Positions 33,807 through 43,198 of a stretch of 64,000 nucleotides of DNA are shown piece after piece. A program made the translations under genes and the position numbers. The notes beneath the pieces were generated by a model, which was not told the origin of the DNA, searched no databases, and saw only the letters and a program-made list of their open reading frames with translations. This DNA comes from Acidisarcina polymorpha (GTDB taxonomy: Bacteria > Acidobacteriota > Terriglobia > Terriglobales > Acidobacteriaceae), in NCBI RefSeq assembly GCF_003330725.1, contig NZ_CP030840.1:3100001-3164000 (forward strand), given 5' to 3'. Each line of letters opens with the position of its first letter. Positions within the stretch are counted from its first letter, which is position 1.

Positions 33807-36431
33807 TCAAGCGACTGCCGGCCTGGCCGCGCCCGGCATACTTTGAAATGTCACAATCGACCCGGTTAAACCGTCACAGGAGGCTCGCAGCTCCACGGCT
33901 CCTGCCCGCTTTGCCGACTGCACAAAAACCATGCATTGGCCGCTGAATGCGCTTCTCTCCGCGGAGGTTGCCGACGCGGGCCGGTCTGCCTCGCGAGTGC
34001 TGGGATCGCCATTACCTACGCCGATGATCCTGCCCGCGCCGGAAAGGAGGAAGCTGACGTTGCTGCAGTGCGTTGGAACCAGGCGCCCCTTTGCGTCCCG
34101 CACCTCCACCGCGACGGAGATCACGTCTTCTCCGTCCGCCTGGAAGGAAGTCCGGTTCGGCAGCAGCGCCAGTTGCGCCGGCGCACCGGTCGTCTCCGGC
34201 CGTGCGATGAGCACAACTTTGCCGCGCTTCATGCCGCGCGCTTCGATCACGCCGGGCGTATAGACCACACTCCAGTACAGGTGGGAATTACGCTTCGGGG
34301 ATTGCGCGCCACCGCTAACGCCGTTGACGAAGAGCTCCACGCTGTCCAAGTTGGAGTAACACCGCACATCGATCGCTTGGCCCTCTTTACCCTGCCAGTT
34401 CCAATGGGGAAAGAGGTGCAGCACAGAATCCGGACCCCACCACGCCTTGTAATAGAAGTAGATATCCTTTGGAAAGCCGCATATGTCAAGGATGCCGGAC
34501 TGTGATCCGGTTGCGACATGATCGTACGGTGTGGGCTCGCCGCGGTAATCGAACCCGGCCCAGCTGAAGCCGCCGGCCAGGAATGGCCTCTCGTCGAAGA
34601 TGGTCCACCACGTTTCGGCGGGAGTTTTGTAGTCCGCACAACCTGATTTGTAGGCAGCCACATAGCCGCGTTTCGGGTCCGTCTCATAGATGCCGCGAAC
34701 GCTCTTGCCATTCGCCATCTCCGTGCCGATGGTGGGCAGCTTCGGGAACTTGGCGTGGAACTCGTCTATGTCCGCGGCGTCCGGGCGGCCAGCCGGCCGC
34801 TTCTCGTCGGGAACACCGCCGTTGAAGTAGTTGAAGCCCTGTACGTCCACAACGTGGGACATGCCCCTACCCCAACTTCCGTTCATGGCGCCGGTGACCG
34901 GCCGCGTGGGATCAAGTCCCTTTGTCACGCGCTTCATGGACGCAATGATCCGCGCACCCGTGGGAGTTCCTTGGTAGAAGTATTCCTCGTTGGCGAGGGA
35001 CCAGAGGATGATGCTGGGATGGTTGCGGTCGCGCTTGACCATGCGCTCCAGTTCGCTGAGGCCCTTTGGTGTGGACGACATGATGCGGGTCTCTGCCATG
35101 ACCATCATGCCCAGCTGGTCACAAGCATCCAGAACCTCTGCCGCCACGGGGTTGTGCGCGGTACGCCAGCCGTTGGATCCCATCTGCTGCAACAGTGCGA
35201 CCCGGTCGTAGTGCATGCGGTCCGGCACGCCTATGCCCACACCGGCATGGTCCTGGTGGCTGCATGTGCCCTTGATCTTGACGCTCTTGCCGTTCAGGAA
35301 GAAGCCCTTGTCCGGGTCAAAGCGGATGGACCGGATGCCAAAGGTCGTGCCATGTTCGTCCACGGTGTGGCCGCCGCTCTCCACCTGCGTGGCAACCTTG
35401 TACAGGTGTGGCTCTTCCACGGACCACAAACTGGCCTCCGTAAGCAGCACCTGGCTTGTGAGCGTTGCCGTTCGCCACGCTGGAAGCTCGAATGGGCGAG
35501 CCGGAACTGTTGCCACCAGCACGCCGTCCGCGGTCAGTATCTTCGAGATGAGCCGGCCGTGGGCTGGCGTATCGCTCTCGTTCATCAGCTGCGTTTCCAC
35601 GAAGACGCGCGCGCCTTTGCCGCGAACCTCACTGCGCACACAGGTGCCCCACTGCGCCACGTGCAGCGGATGAGTCTTTACCAGCCATGTGTGCCGGTAG
35701 ATGCCGGCTCCCTCGTAGTACCAGCCCTCATTCAGCGTCGCATCCACACGGATGGTGATGACGTTGCTGCCGCCATACTTGACGTAATCTGTCACGTCGA
35801 AGCTGAACGGCGCATAGCCGCTGAGATTGCGTCCAATATAGAATCCGTTAAACAACACGATGGAGTCGCGGAACACACCGTCGAACTCAATGGAGATACG
35901 TAGCCCCTCGTCCGACGCCGGTATCTCAAACGTGCGCTGGTACCAGCCGATGCTGGTGGAGGGATACTCTCGGCCAAGCGCCTTGCCGCCATGGGCGGCG
36001 TGAACAGATCCGTACAGACCCTCGATCGGCTCAAAGGGTAGATCCACTGCCCAGTCATGCGGCACGTCGATCACGGGCCAGGCACTGTCATCGAAGCTGT
36101 GCTGCAGCGGACGGTCCTCGGCGTTGTGCAACCAGTTCTGCCCCGCCTTGGCAAAGGTGCCTTCGCGAGTGGGTGCTCCGTAGCGGAAGTCCTTCATGGC
36201 CTCATTCGCATCGCCCAGGTGAAAGCGCCAACCAAAGTCCAGGAGCGAACGCTGGCGGGGCGACTGCGAGATACCCGTGGCGGCAACCAGCTGCAGGGAG
36301 CCACTGTCTGCCTCAACCGGTTCGCTGCCGGATGTGGGCGTTCCGAAGGCGAGATTGTTCGGACCGATCAAGAAGGTAGAGGCGGCGATACCGGTCTTCA
36401 TCAGGGTGCGGCGCGTGAACTGCTTATTCAT
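33807..36431 (-). CDS. Glycoside hydrolase family 2, Tat-exported
   Basis: 874 residues. Tat-like start QFTRRTLMKTGIAASTFLIGP. GH2 domains in order: jelly roll (LLDFGWRFHLGDANEAM, VIDVPHDWAVDLPFEP), immunoglobulin-like (EASLWSVEEPHLYKVATQV), TIM barrel (FFLNGKSVKIKGTCSHQDHAGVGIG, NGWRTAHNPVAAEVLDACDQLGMMVMAETR) with acid Glu in WSLANEEYF and nucleophile Glu in IGTEMANG, then two C-terminal Ig-like domains. First intact gene of the minus-strand operon; a decayed GH2 copy lies just upstream and carries homologous C-terminal sequence. Beta-galactosidase or beta-glucuronidase class. Confidence 0.88.
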   Translation of the reverse strand: MNKQFTRRTLMKTGIAASTFLIGPNNLAFGTPTSGSEPVEADSGSLQLVAATGISQSPRQRSLLDFGWRFHLGDANEAMKDFRYGAPTREGTFAKAGQNWLHNAEDRPLQHSFDDSAWPVIDVPHDWAVDLPFEPIEGLYGSVHAAHGGKALGREYPSTSIGWYQRTFEIPASDEGLRISIEFDGVFRDSIVLFNGFYIGRNLSGYAPFSFDVTDYVKYGGSNVITIRVDATLNEGWYYEGAGIYRHTWLVKTHPLHVAQWGTCVRSEVRGKGARVFVETQLMNESDTPAHGRLISKILTADGVLVATVPARPFELPAWRTATLTSQVLLTEASLWSVEEPHLYKVATQVESGGHTVDEHGTTFGIRSIRFDPDKGFFLNGKSVKIKGTCSHQDHAGVGIGVPDRMHYDRVALLQQMGSNGWRTAHNPVAAEVLDACDQLGMMVMAETRIMSSTPKGLSELERMVKRDRNHPSIILWSLANEEYFYQGTPTGARIIASMKRVTKGLDPTRPVTGAMNGSWGRGMSHVVDVQGFNYFNGGVPDEKRPAGRPDAADIDEFHAKFPKLPTIGTEMANGKSVRGIYETDPKRGYVAAYKSGCADYKTPAETWWTIFDERPFLAGGFSWAGFDYRGEPTPYDHVATGSQSGILDICGFPKDIYFYYKAWWGPDSVLHLFPHWNWQGKEGQAIDVRCYSNLDSVELFVNGVSGGAQSPKRNSHLYWSVVYTPGVIEARGMKRGKVVLIARPETTGAPAQLALLPNRTSFQADGEDVISVAVEVRDAKGRLVPTHCSNVSFLLSGAGRIIGVGNGDPSTREADRPASATSAERSAFSGQCMVFVQSAKRAGAVELRASCDGLTGSIVTFQSMPGAARPAVA

Positions 36432-36509
36432 CTCCGGTGTTCCCTCGTACGTGGCTTACGCTACCGTATGCCGGGCGTCTCCGCCCTGCTTGTTATGGTG
36501 ACAGGGGCC

Positions 36510-36986
36510 GGCCTCAAGCCTGGCCAGAAGATCGCAGTTCGATGCCTACTGCTTCGACGACGAGCATGCACTGTCCGCCGAACGCGCGGCGGCGATTGTG
36601 GAGGCAGGACGATCCGCCTCGTGGGAAGTAAGATCGCCCATTGCCACCTTGGTGATCCTGTCTGGCCCAGAGAATGAGAAGTGGATGGGTCTGAAGTGGT
36701 GAGAACCATGCGGCGCTGGGCGGCGCCTATTTCCACCGAGAGGGAGACGGCATCTTCGCCGCTCGCGCAGAAAGCAGCCCGACCCGGGCAGCAGGGCAAA
36801 GTTGCGCGGCGCAGCCGATAATCTCGCGGCATGTGGTCGGAACGACCTTGCTCCCTGTCATGTCGCGCGCTTCGATCGGCAACTCGCCATCGCGGGTTGT
36901 TCAAACAGAAACGCACCCGATCCGATCATGCCCGCGGAGGGTGTGAGGTTTGCTTTCATCACGCTCCGGCGTGTGAGATTGGTCAT
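36510..36986 (-). pseudogene. Collapsed GH2 gene: Tat start fused to C-terminal remnant
   Basis: From ATG 36986 the minus strand reads TNLTRRSVMKANLTPSAGMIG, a Tat-like start much like that of the intact GH2 (FTRRTLMKTGIAAS). About 70 codons later it goes straight into C-terminal GH2 sequence: RAFGGQCMLVVEAVGIELR at 36520-36600 aligns to SAFSGQCMVFVQSAKRAGAVELR of the intact gene. The DNA of 36560-36650 also matches 33930-34030. The whole catalytic middle is missing and frames shift. It retains the promoter position beside the LacI site 37072. Confidence 0.65.
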
Positions 36987-37071
36987 CGAACGATACGCCT
37001 CCATCAACTATCGAGTTGCAGCCTGCGCGCAGAAGTGCCGCGGCTACCGTATGAGAAAAAATACTTGAAAA

Positions 37072-37085
37072 TGACAACGTTGTCC
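37072..37085. promoter_or_regulatory. LacI-type operator (copy 2), between lacI and the glycosidase operon
   Basis: TGACAACGTTGTCC; the inner GACAACGTTGTC is a perfect palindrome. It lies about 100 bases before the lacI start and about 90 bases before the collapsed GH2 start on the other strand, so it could serve autoregulation and the long minus-strand operon at once. Confidence 0.75.
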
Positions 37086-37187
37086 ACCCGGAGGATATCA
37101 TCATCTCTCACACGGTGAGACACCCAACCGCCCAGTCGTGAGAGACAACCGGTCAGCTATGATTGCGTGCAAAGGTGCAGCTGCTGC

Positions 37188-38204
37188 ATGGATATGACCA
37201 AGAGTTCCGGTTCGATCACGTTGGTGGATGTCGCCCGCGAGGCAGGCGTGTCACTCAAGACCGCGTCGCGCGTTCTCAACCGAGAAGTGTCGGTCAGCGG
37301 AGACACGCTCGAACGGGTGCAAAGTGCCATGGCTCGCCTTGGCTATCGCCCCAATGAGCTCGCTCGAGGCCTGAAGGCGAAGAAGTCCGCCACGATCGGT
37401 ATGGTGGTCAAGAACTTGGCTGACCCGTTTGCTGCCAATGTGGTTAAGGCGGTTCAGGACGTTGCTCGCGCCAATGGCTACATCGTTATCCTGGCTAATT
37501 CTGGGTGGGATCCCGAGGTCGAACGGTCCGAGGTAGAGAGTTTAATCCGGCACCAAGTTGAAGGTCTTATCATCTCTCCCCTTGGCGGTTCCAAAAGCAC
37601 CTTTCTGGACATAATCCCTCCGGGCTTCCATGTTGTCACACTCGACCAGCCAATCCGGAAGGCTGCGTTCGATTCAGTGATGATTAACAACCGTCAGAGC
37701 GCCAGCGATGCAGTTCAGCATCTCTTGGGGCACGGTTATGACCGGGTCGTTGCGCTTTCGACTCGCCCATGGCTCCACACCTCTATGGAACGGATAGCTG
37801 GATACCGGGATGCTATGCGAGAGAGAGGTTTTGAATCTTTGGTTGCGTCTGTAGATCATGAGAGTTTCATCACCAAAGAGTGGCTGGGCGGAGTTCTGAA
37901 AGAGCACAAGGCCAATGCACTGATCAGCATGAACTGGGTCTGTACCATTGCAGCCTTGCGCGGACTGAAGCAGAATGGCAAGCGCCCGCTTCGAGACATT
38001 GCTTTTATTTCATTTGATGACTTCGAGTTGGCCGATACGATCCAGCCGACGGTATCCGCAGTTCGACAGCCCACTGAGGAGTTCGGTTATGAGGCAGCTC
38101 AATTGCTCTTTCAGCGACTCAGGGGTACAAGTCAACAGAGGCGACGTACCATCGCGCTGCCCACCACGTTCATTCCCCGCGAATCCTGCGGGTGCAGGCT
38201 CTAA
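37188..38204 (+). CDS. LacI-family transcriptional regulator
   Basis: 338 residues from the ATG at 37188 (AAAGG 12 bases before; a GTG at 37167 is possible but has no site). Helix-turn-helix SITLVDVAREAGVSLKTASRVLNREVSVSGDTLERVQSAMARLGYRPNELARGL at the N-terminus with the hinge, then a periplasmic-binding-like sensor domain (IGMVVKNLADPFAANVVKAVQDVA, VEGLIISPLGGS, HVVTLDQPI, AFISFDDFELADTIQPTVSAVRQP). No other local LacI gene exists, so it is the best candidate reader of TGACAACGTTGTCA upstream of several glycosidase units. Confidence 0.92.
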   Translation: MDMTKSSGSITLVDVAREAGVSLKTASRVLNREVSVSGDTLERVQSAMARLGYRPNELARGLKAKKSATIGMVVKNLADPFAANVVKAVQDVARANGYIVILANSGWDPEVERSEVESLIRHQVEGLIISPLGGSKSTFLDIIPPGFHVVTLDQPIRKAAFDSVMINNRQSASDAVQHLLGHGYDRVVALSTRPWLHTSMERIAGYRDAMRERGFESLVASVDHESFITKEWLGGVLKEHKANALISMNWVCTIAALRGLKQNGKRPLRDIAFISFDDFELADTIQPTVSAVRQPTEEFGYEAAQLLFQRLRGTSQQRRRTIALPTTFIPRESCGCRL

Positions 38205-38429
38205 GCGAAAACGACGCACGAAGCCCCGCGGAGAGGGTAGGTTTGGTCGCCAAGTGATAACAATCCGGTTTTTCGCTGTCGTTTAGACACGCTCACCGCA
38301 TTACTCAGTTTGATTCGCCACAACCAAGTATCCATCGTCCGTCGAAACCATGAAACGACGCGCCTCCGTTCCGTGAATCGGGTACATTCAGCAGCATTCC
38401 CGAATTGCGAACAGATTATCGTGACAATT

Positions 38430-38443
38430 TGACAAAGTTGTCG
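38430..38443. promoter_or_regulatory. LacI-type operator variant (copy 3)
   Basis: TGACAAAGTTGTCG differs from copy 1 at two positions and overlaps a TTGACA hexamer at 38429-38434. It lies before the plus-strand unit that holds the decayed isomerase gene and the GH92 gene at 39502. Confidence 0.6.
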
Positions 38444-38500
38444 AGGGTATAAAACCGAACACAAAAAGCCCTAACCCTAGCTGCGTGTAGAGGGGTCTTT

Positions 38501-39462
38501 GTGACAAAACTCGCTTTTCAGATCGCTCTTACTGGCTTTGTGCTCGCGCTCACCGTTCACGCACAGAACCGGTGGTTACACCACACGCTAAGATCAGGAT
38601 GACCATCGACCAGACAGCCGCGCTCCTTCCGGCACTATGCATCGAGTTGGCGCGGCCGCAAATCTGGCGAGACCTCGGATGCGGCTAAGGTGCCTTCACT
38701 ATGGCTCTCGCATGTCTATTAGCTCATGGAAGCACAATTCATGGCGTTGATATGGACCAGCGAACGTGGCGGAAGGTTTCGGAGACGCACGACGGTGTTG
38801 CAATACGTACGGTTCTTGTCACGCGCCCAAATATTCGCCTTACCAGATGCGGCTGGGCGCGAAAATCATCTTCTAACCTCGTTTGAAAAAGGGTGGTATG
38901 TGCACCGGGCCGGGTTGCACATACCACCCCTTTATCATGCAAACCTGAGCATCAGGAATGCACGATTCCCGACAAACGCCTCACTACGGTCGATTCAAAC
39001 GTTCAGCTCCAGGCAGCGGTCGATAACCTGAAGCGTGCCTCCGATGTGGCCGAATCAAGCGGCATTAAAATCGTGATTGAGCCGATCGATCTGATCGAGA
39101 ACCCCACCATCTTCCTTACATCGGTACGCGACGGCTTTGATATCGTGCGAGCTGTCAACCGCTCCAACGTCAAGGTGTTGTACGACTTCTATCACGAGCA
39201 ACGCGGCGGCGGTAACCTGATCGAGAAGCTGGAACAAAGCATCGAATGGGTCGGCCTGGTACACATCGCAGACGTTCCCGGACGGCATGAGCCGAGCACA
39301 GGCGAAATCGACTACACCAACATCTACCGCAGTCTGGGTAAGCTGCACTATGACCGCTTCATCGCCATGGAGTATGCGCCGACATCTGATCCTGTCGCTT
39401 CGCTGCGGAAGACCAGGATCGAAGCGCAGCAGGCCATTGCCCAAGGTCGTATCGTCGCCTGA
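38501..39462 (+). pseudogene. Hydroxypyruvate isomerase-like gene, decayed
   Basis: A GTG at 38501 with GAGGGG upstream opens a signal peptide (TKLAFQIALTGFVLALTVHAQ) that stops after 30 codons. Intact protein sequence resumes only near 39020: LKRASDVAESSGIKIVIEPIDLIENP, VKVLYDFYHEQRGGGNLIEKLE, VGLVHIADVPGRHEPSTGEIDYTNIY, FIAMEYAPTSDP. That is the metal-binding C-terminal half of a xylose-isomerase-like TIM barrel of the hydroxypyruvate isomerase group. The sequence between is unrelated. Dead, with the C-terminal half in frame from about 39000 to 39462. Confidence 0.7.
38891..38929. repeat. Perfect 14-bp hairpin
   Basis: GGGTGGTATGTGCA at 38891-38904 pairs without mismatch with TGCACATACCACCC at 38916-38929 around 11 bases. 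A-run before and CTTTAT after give it a bidirectional terminator look. It lies in the scrambled middle of the decayed isomerase gene. Confidence 0.6.
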
Positions 39463-39501
39463 CGAAGGGATACTATTGGCTAGATCAAGAGGACGCAAGG
39501 C

Positions 39502-41814
39502 ATGAGCATGGCACATCTTCGAAGGATCCTGGCCGTTGTGTTGGGCGTGAGTACCCTCGGCCCTGCAGCGGTCGCTCAACAACGCGGTTCCAAGAGGCCG
39601 CTGGATTACGTGAACACGCTGGTAGGCACCGCCCCCCTTGATCAGCAGAAGCTGATTGGCAATGCACCGCCGCCGGGCGAGCAGTTGTACTCAGGGTTCA
39701 CCAGTCCTGCGGCCACACTTCCGCACAGCTCCACGGAGCTTGGTCCCATCAACGCGAACCTCGACGTCCACTACCTTGCCGGTGTGCGCGCCACGTACTT
39801 CTATCCCAACCGTACGATGTATGGCTTCTCCACCGGCGCAGACGGAAGCCCCATACTGATGCCCGTCGTGGGTGACTTCACCGTACCGCCGGAACGCAGT
39901 GGTTCTGTCGATGACAAGTCGCGCGAGAAGGCGTCAGCAGGCTACTACAGCGCCTACCTGGACGACTATCGCACCCAGATTGAGATGACGGCTACTACGT
40001 GGACCGGCATCTTCCGGATCACCTTTCCAGCCTCAAACAAATCCAACATTCTCCTTGATCTTCGCCGCAGCGGCGGCGCCGTGGAAGTGGTCGGGGACCG
40101 TACGCTTCGCGGCCACACCGCGGATGGCAGAAGCTCCTTCGTCGCGGAGTTCTCTCAACCCTTCCAGACCTTCGGCACCTTTAAGCAGAATCCGCCGCGC
40201 ACGGCGCGCGATCCTCTCATTGGGTTCGATGACGTGAATCCCGGTGACCGGTCCATCACCGGCAACTATGCGGGTGCTTACCTTCGTTTCTCCACCACGG
40301 ACAAACAGCAGATGCTGGTCAAAATCTCCTCCGGCACAAGTTACGAAGCAGCGGAAGCGCGCCTGAGCACGGAGCAGCCCGGTTGGGAGTTCGACGGCGT
40401 ACATCATCAGGCCGAAGAAGCGTGGGCAAAAAAACTAAACACCATTGAAGTGAAGGGCGGTACGGAAAAGCAGCGGCAGCTCTTTTACTCCTGCCTGTAC
40501 CACTCGCTGTACAGTCCGCATCTCCTGGCACGCAAGGGCGAACCGTTCAAGAATGCCCACAACTTCGCGGAGACCGCAACGTATGACCGGTACGGGCCTG
40601 TGCCCCTGTGGGACACGGGCCGCAATCAGATTGTGTTACTCACGCTGCTGCTGGAACCGGAAACCAAGACGGACATCCTCCGTTCCGAGCTGGACGATGC
40701 GCGCGAACGCGGCTACATGGAAACCTCGTTCCATGGTGACAACGCAGTGTTCATGTACCTTGGCGATTGGGAACGCGGCCTTACGTTCGATTGGTCCGGT
40801 GCCTACGAGTTCCTGCGCAAGAACGCCGTGGATCCCAAGGGACCGCGGGGATACTTGGCAGAGTACATGCAGCAGGGCTGGATCTCGGACATCGTTCCCG
40901 CCGGCAATCCCAGTCCGCCCTACGCGGGGGGCAAAGCCGGTGCTGCCACCACACTGGCATACAGTTGGGATGACTACGCGCTTGCGCTGTACGCGAAGAA
41001 GCTGGGCAAGACAGACGACTACACCATGTTTCTTCTGCGCGCGCATAACTACAGGAACGTCTTCGATCCTTCCGTGGGCTTTATCCGCGGCCGCACACAG
41101 GACGGCGCGTGGATCTCCCCGTTTGACCCGCGCGAGCCGTACTACAACTTCATGATGAAGGAAGCCTCGGGATGGTCCACGCTCTGGCTTGTGCCACACG
41201 ATGTGCATGGGCTTGAGAATCTTCTGGGTGGCCGCGAAAGGTTCGCCGCCAAGCTGGATGAGTTCTTCTCCACGCCTTATACGGCAAAGGGCATCTGCAG
41301 GGATTGCACGGGCGTCATCGGCCAGTATGTACACGGCAACCAGCCCGACCAGCAGGCGGCGTATTACTACGACTGGGCGGGCCAACCCTGGAAGACACAG
41401 GAGCTCACGCGCAGGATACTCGCAGAGATGTACGGCAGCGGCCAATACGGCCTGGCGTTCCCGGGCATGGACGACCAGGGCTCGACGTCATCCTGGTATG
41501 TGATGAGCGCCCTGGGCTTTTATCCCGTGGACCCCTCCAGCCCGAACTACATTCTGGGCAGCCCCATCTTCGACGAGGCCACAGTTCACATGGGCAACGG
41601 CCACGACTTCAAAGTGGTTGCGAAGAACAACTCCGCCCGGAACCAGTACATTCAATCTGCAACATTGAACGGCAAGGCATGGAACAAGACCTGGTTCAGC
41701 CACGCCGACATTGCGAACGGCAGTGTGCTGGTTCTTACCATGGGACCACAACCGAACCGGCAGTGGGGAAGCGCTCCGGAAGCTGCTCCGCCGTCCATGT
41801 CGTCCAGTCGCTGA
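39502..41814 (+). CDS. Glycoside hydrolase family 92 alpha-mannosidase, second copy
   Basis: 770 residues with a signal peptide (HLRRILAVVLGVSTLGPAAVAQ). GH92 features: RPLDYVNTLVGTAP, AATLPHSSTELGPINANL, GDNAVFMYLGDWERGLTFDW, NQPDQQAAYYYDWAGQP, GMDDQGSTSSWYVMSALGFYPVDPS, LGSPIFDEATVHM. The N-terminal calcium-site region lacks the KGHW block of the first copy, so specificity may differ between the two. It follows the decayed isomerase gene by 39 bases and would be under the LacI variant site 38430. Confidence 0.9.
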   Translation: MSMAHLRRILAVVLGVSTLGPAAVAQQRGSKRPLDYVNTLVGTAPLDQQKLIGNAPPPGEQLYSGFTSPAATLPHSSTELGPINANLDVHYLAGVRATYFYPNRTMYGFSTGADGSPILMPVVGDFTVPPERSGSVDDKSREKASAGYYSAYLDDYRTQIEMTATTWTGIFRITFPASNKSNILLDLRRSGGAVEVVGDRTLRGHTADGRSSFVAEFSQPFQTFGTFKQNPPRTARDPLIGFDDVNPGDRSITGNYAGAYLRFSTTDKQQMLVKISSGTSYEAAEARLSTEQPGWEFDGVHHQAEEAWAKKLNTIEVKGGTEKQRQLFYSCLYHSLYSPHLLARKGEPFKNAHNFAETATYDRYGPVPLWDTGRNQIVLLTLLLEPETKTDILRSELDDARERGYMETSFHGDNAVFMYLGDWERGLTFDWSGAYEFLRKNAVDPKGPRGYLAEYMQQGWISDIVPAGNPSPPYAGGKAGAATTLAYSWDDYALALYAKKLGKTDDYTMFLLRAHNYRNVFDPSVGFIRGRTQDGAWISPFDPREPYYNFMMKEASGWSTLWLVPHDVHGLENLLGGRERFAAKLDEFFSTPYTAKGICRDCTGVIGQYVHGNQPDQQAAYYYDWAGQPWKTQELTRRILAEMYGSGQYGLAFPGMDDQGSTSSWYVMSALGFYPVDPSSPNYILGSPIFDEATVHMGNGHDFKVVAKNNSARNQYIQSATLNGKAWNKTWFSHADIANGSVLVLTMGPQPNRQWGSAPEAAPPSMSSSR

Positions 41815-41838
41815 CGAACCCAGGTCGGCTGTGGCGTC

Positions 41839-42340
41839 CTATACGATCTGAGAGAATTCGCAGCGGTGTCTTGGCTGACGTCCGTTGCCTGACTTGATGT
41901 TGATCTGCGGACATTGGAGATCTTTGGCAATGCGGCAGTGTGCGGTGACTCGTGTCGCAAACTCTTCGGTCTGACCGGGAATGGCAAAGCTGGCCATCGT
42001 TGTACATGTGATTGGCTTGGGCGATGGCGACTCGCCGGTAATTGCGAACGCGCTTTTTGCCGTCGATCTGCTCGCCCTCGACGATGCCGCCGAGACGGGC
42101 CGGAACGGCAAGACCTGGGAAGGCGGGCTCATCCATCAGAAGGAGAACATCGATCGGGTCACCGTCGGGCGCTAGAGTTTGTGGCAGGAAGCCAAAGTCG
42201 TAAGGGAAGCACATACCCGCAGCAGCACCTCGGTCAACGAAAACACTTTCTGATCCGGGTCGGAGCCGTATTGAGTTTATCGATGTTCGACGCCACACCT
42301 GCATCACCAGTCTCGCCCTGTCAGACAGCGGCGAGACCAC
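41839..42340 (-). pseudogene. ppa: Inorganic pyrophosphatase remnant
   Basis: From about 42280 the minus strand reads RLRPGSESVFVDRGAAAGMCFPYDFGFLPQTLAPDGDPIDVLLLMDEPAFPGLAVPARLGGIVEGEQIDGKKRVRNYRRVAIAQANHMYND, which is the core of soluble inorganic pyrophosphatase with its catalytic D-G-D-P-I-D-V motif. After that the open frame continues into sequence that does not look like the family, and the tail overlaps the GH92 end. The start is not convincing either. Likely a truncated or frameshifted gene that no longer makes the enzyme. Confidence 0.6.
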
Positions 42341-42469
42341 CAGCCGTTGCGGAGGCCCGTCGGGAAGCGAACTTCCGTCTGTAGTACGCCGTGGTCAGAA
42401 TGATGGCGGGCACCCCGATCGCCGCCGGCCAGAGCCACAGGATGATGCCGGCGTGACGGAAGATATGGC

Positions 42470-43006
42470 TCAGAGTGACGGTCGAAAAGCCGTCCAGGCT
42501 GCAACGTAGCTGCCGATGAACTTCGCCAGGTGCGAGTACCACCAAAACATCTTTTCGATCGGTTTCCAAAGAAAGAGCCACATGTCGCTGGCGGTTCCAC
42601 GCATCCCGAAACTCCCAAGGACGATGGCCACCACCTGCATGCGTTGTACGGCTGAAGGGCGAAACCATCCCATGGCGACGAGCGAGGCGGATGCGATGAA
42701 GGCAATGCAGGCTGTTAACCAGTCCACCGGTTGTGCCGAGCCGCCGCGGACTAAGTCCTTCAGCTTCAAAACGCGGTATCCAGAGAAGGCGAGATAAGCG
42801 CTGATCATTGAGACGAGTGCCAGAAAAAGCACGGGACGAAGGAACGCCATAGGCAGAGCGGTACACGAGACCAGCCCCATCGCATAGAGATAGACCAAAC
42901 CCCAGCGCCGGTGCTGTTTTCCGCCCTTTGCTGTTGCCAGAGCTACCGGCGCAAGCACAAACGATACCATGCCGGCGGTGACATGAACGACGAGAAACAC
43001 TTTCAT
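42470..43006 (-). CDS. DUF2306-like multi-span membrane protein, frameshifted at 3' end
   Basis: 178 residues as read, with four or five hydrophobic spans (VFLVVHVTAGMVSFVLAPVALA, LVYLYAMGLVSCTALPMA, FLALVSMISAYLAFSGY, WLTACIAFIASASLVAMGW). The frame ends just after SYVAAWTAF. In the next frame it continues STVTLSHIFRHAGIILWLWPAAIGVPAIILTTAYYRRKF to a stop at 42321, giving about 228 residues. The break is at the A-run 42485-42488, one base short. Function unknown; the His-rich spans (VHVTAG, HLAKF, LSHIF) recall haem or metal binding. Confidence 0.7.
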   Translation of the reverse strand: MKVFLVVHVTAGMVSFVLAPVALATAKGGKQHRRWGLVYLYAMGLVSCTALPMAFLRPVLFLALVSMISAYLAFSGYRVLKLKDLVRGGSAQPVDWLTACIAFIASASLVAMGWFRPSAVQRMQVVAIVLGSFGMRGTASDMWLFLWKPIEKMFWWYSHLAKFIGSYVAAWTAFRPSL

Positions 43007-43198
43007 TCAGAGTGGGTCAGGGTGCATTGTGCGGCTCCTTTGTCTTCTGACAGATCATGACGTGCTACACACACGAAGACCATTGGCAGGTATCAACTCC
43101 GAAAGATGACAGGTGTCACCTCTCACTCATGATGGCCTGCGGTTTCGGCCAGCAATCGCCTACGAGATGATAGAAATGTCGAAGGTTAGTCGGAGAGC

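Noticed and set aside
34755-35903. Plus-strand ORF of 382 codons
   Set aside because: Antisense shadow of the GH2 gene, rich in His/Val/Arg with no domain.
37141-37187. Earlier GTG start of lacI at 37167
   Set aside because: No ribosome site and a Cys-rich extension not seen in LacI proteins.
38893-39010. GTG start at 38893 for the isomerase C-terminal half
   Set aside because: The start lies in the hairpin stem and the first 40 or so codons do not resemble the family.
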